A stretch of 23,215 nucleotides of DNA, from the NCBI GenBank assembly GCA_964462125.1, contig CAYWXT010000068.1, positions 1 to 23,215 of the forward strand. Direction: 5' to 3'. Positions 23,138 to 23,215 of the stretch are shown here, piece after piece. Position numbers and translations under genes: made by a program. This stretch comes from JAWLFY01 sp964462125. GTDB lineage: Bacteria > Planctomycetota > Planctomycetia > Pirellulales > Pirellulaceae. The notes below the pieces were generated by a model. It was given only the letters and a program-made list of their open reading frames with translations, was not told the DNA's origin and searched no databases. Within the stretch, counting starts at the first letter, position 1. Each line of letters begins with the position of its first letter.

Positions 23138-23215
23138 GAAACGGTTCGGGGGTTGGGGGTGGGATGGGAGCGTTCGAATCGAAAACGATACCATGCAGGG
23201 CAGGAATCTGTCAGG

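Overview
The window looks like chromosomal DNA of a GC-rich planctomycete, probably of the Rhodopirellula/Pirellulaceae type. This is inferred from the gene families, not from a marker gene. Pointers are a secreted SHD1-domain protein, a formylmethanofuran dehydrogenase subunit B (FhcB)-like protein outside any methanogen-like cluster, a very large acidic repeat-bearing membrane protein, an anti-sigma-like protein without zinc ligands, and weak or absent Shine-Dalgarno sites at most starts. I see no tRNA, rRNA, CRISPR array, transposase or prophage gene. Long overlapping reading frames are common because of GC bias; most are shadows.

Layout. 1-611 (-): 5' part of a DAHP synthase (shikimate pathway), cut by the window edge. 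768-5842 (-): a coupled pair, an SbcD/YhaO-type metallophosphoesterase followed with a 4-bp overlap by an SbcC/YhaN-type coiled-coil ATPase. 6241-6708 (+): a pilin-like membrane-anchored protein, tail-to-tail with a SAM methyltransferase (6685-7533, -). 7734-9020 (+): an anti-sigma-like single-pass protein. 9042-10682 (-): a small TPR protein and a secreted SHD1-domain protein. 10683-11194: a stretch with no convincing gene. 11195-11671 (+): a small multi-pass membrane protein, followed by a perfect 20-bp inverted repeat.

11796-14921 (-): a fused uroporphyrinogen-III synthase/uroporphyrinogen decarboxylase (HemD-HemE) followed with no gap by the fhcB-like gene. 15090-15800 (+): trmB. 15762-16907 (-): an HTH protein with a large unrecognised C-terminal region and a 17-bp dyad in its leader. 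17164-20697 (+): a 1177-residue membrane protein with a ~480-residue acidic low-complexity region containing two in-frame tandem repeats. 20860-21828 (+): a secreted HEAT-repeat protein. 21825-23137 (-): a Lys/Ala-tailed small protein coupled by a 4-bp overlap to agmatine deiminase.

Themes. Housekeeping metabolism (aromatic amino acids, haem, tRNA modification, agmatine/polyamine) is interleaved with lineage-type proteins of unknown role. The strongest points for a second look are the metallophosphoesterase, which has lost several metal-binding residues while still coupled to its ATPase; the hemDE fusion joined directly to a C1-transfer gene; the HTH protein with a possible operator; and the acidic repeat protein. 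I did not find a clear new multi-gene system; the nuclease-like/ATPase pair is the closest candidate.
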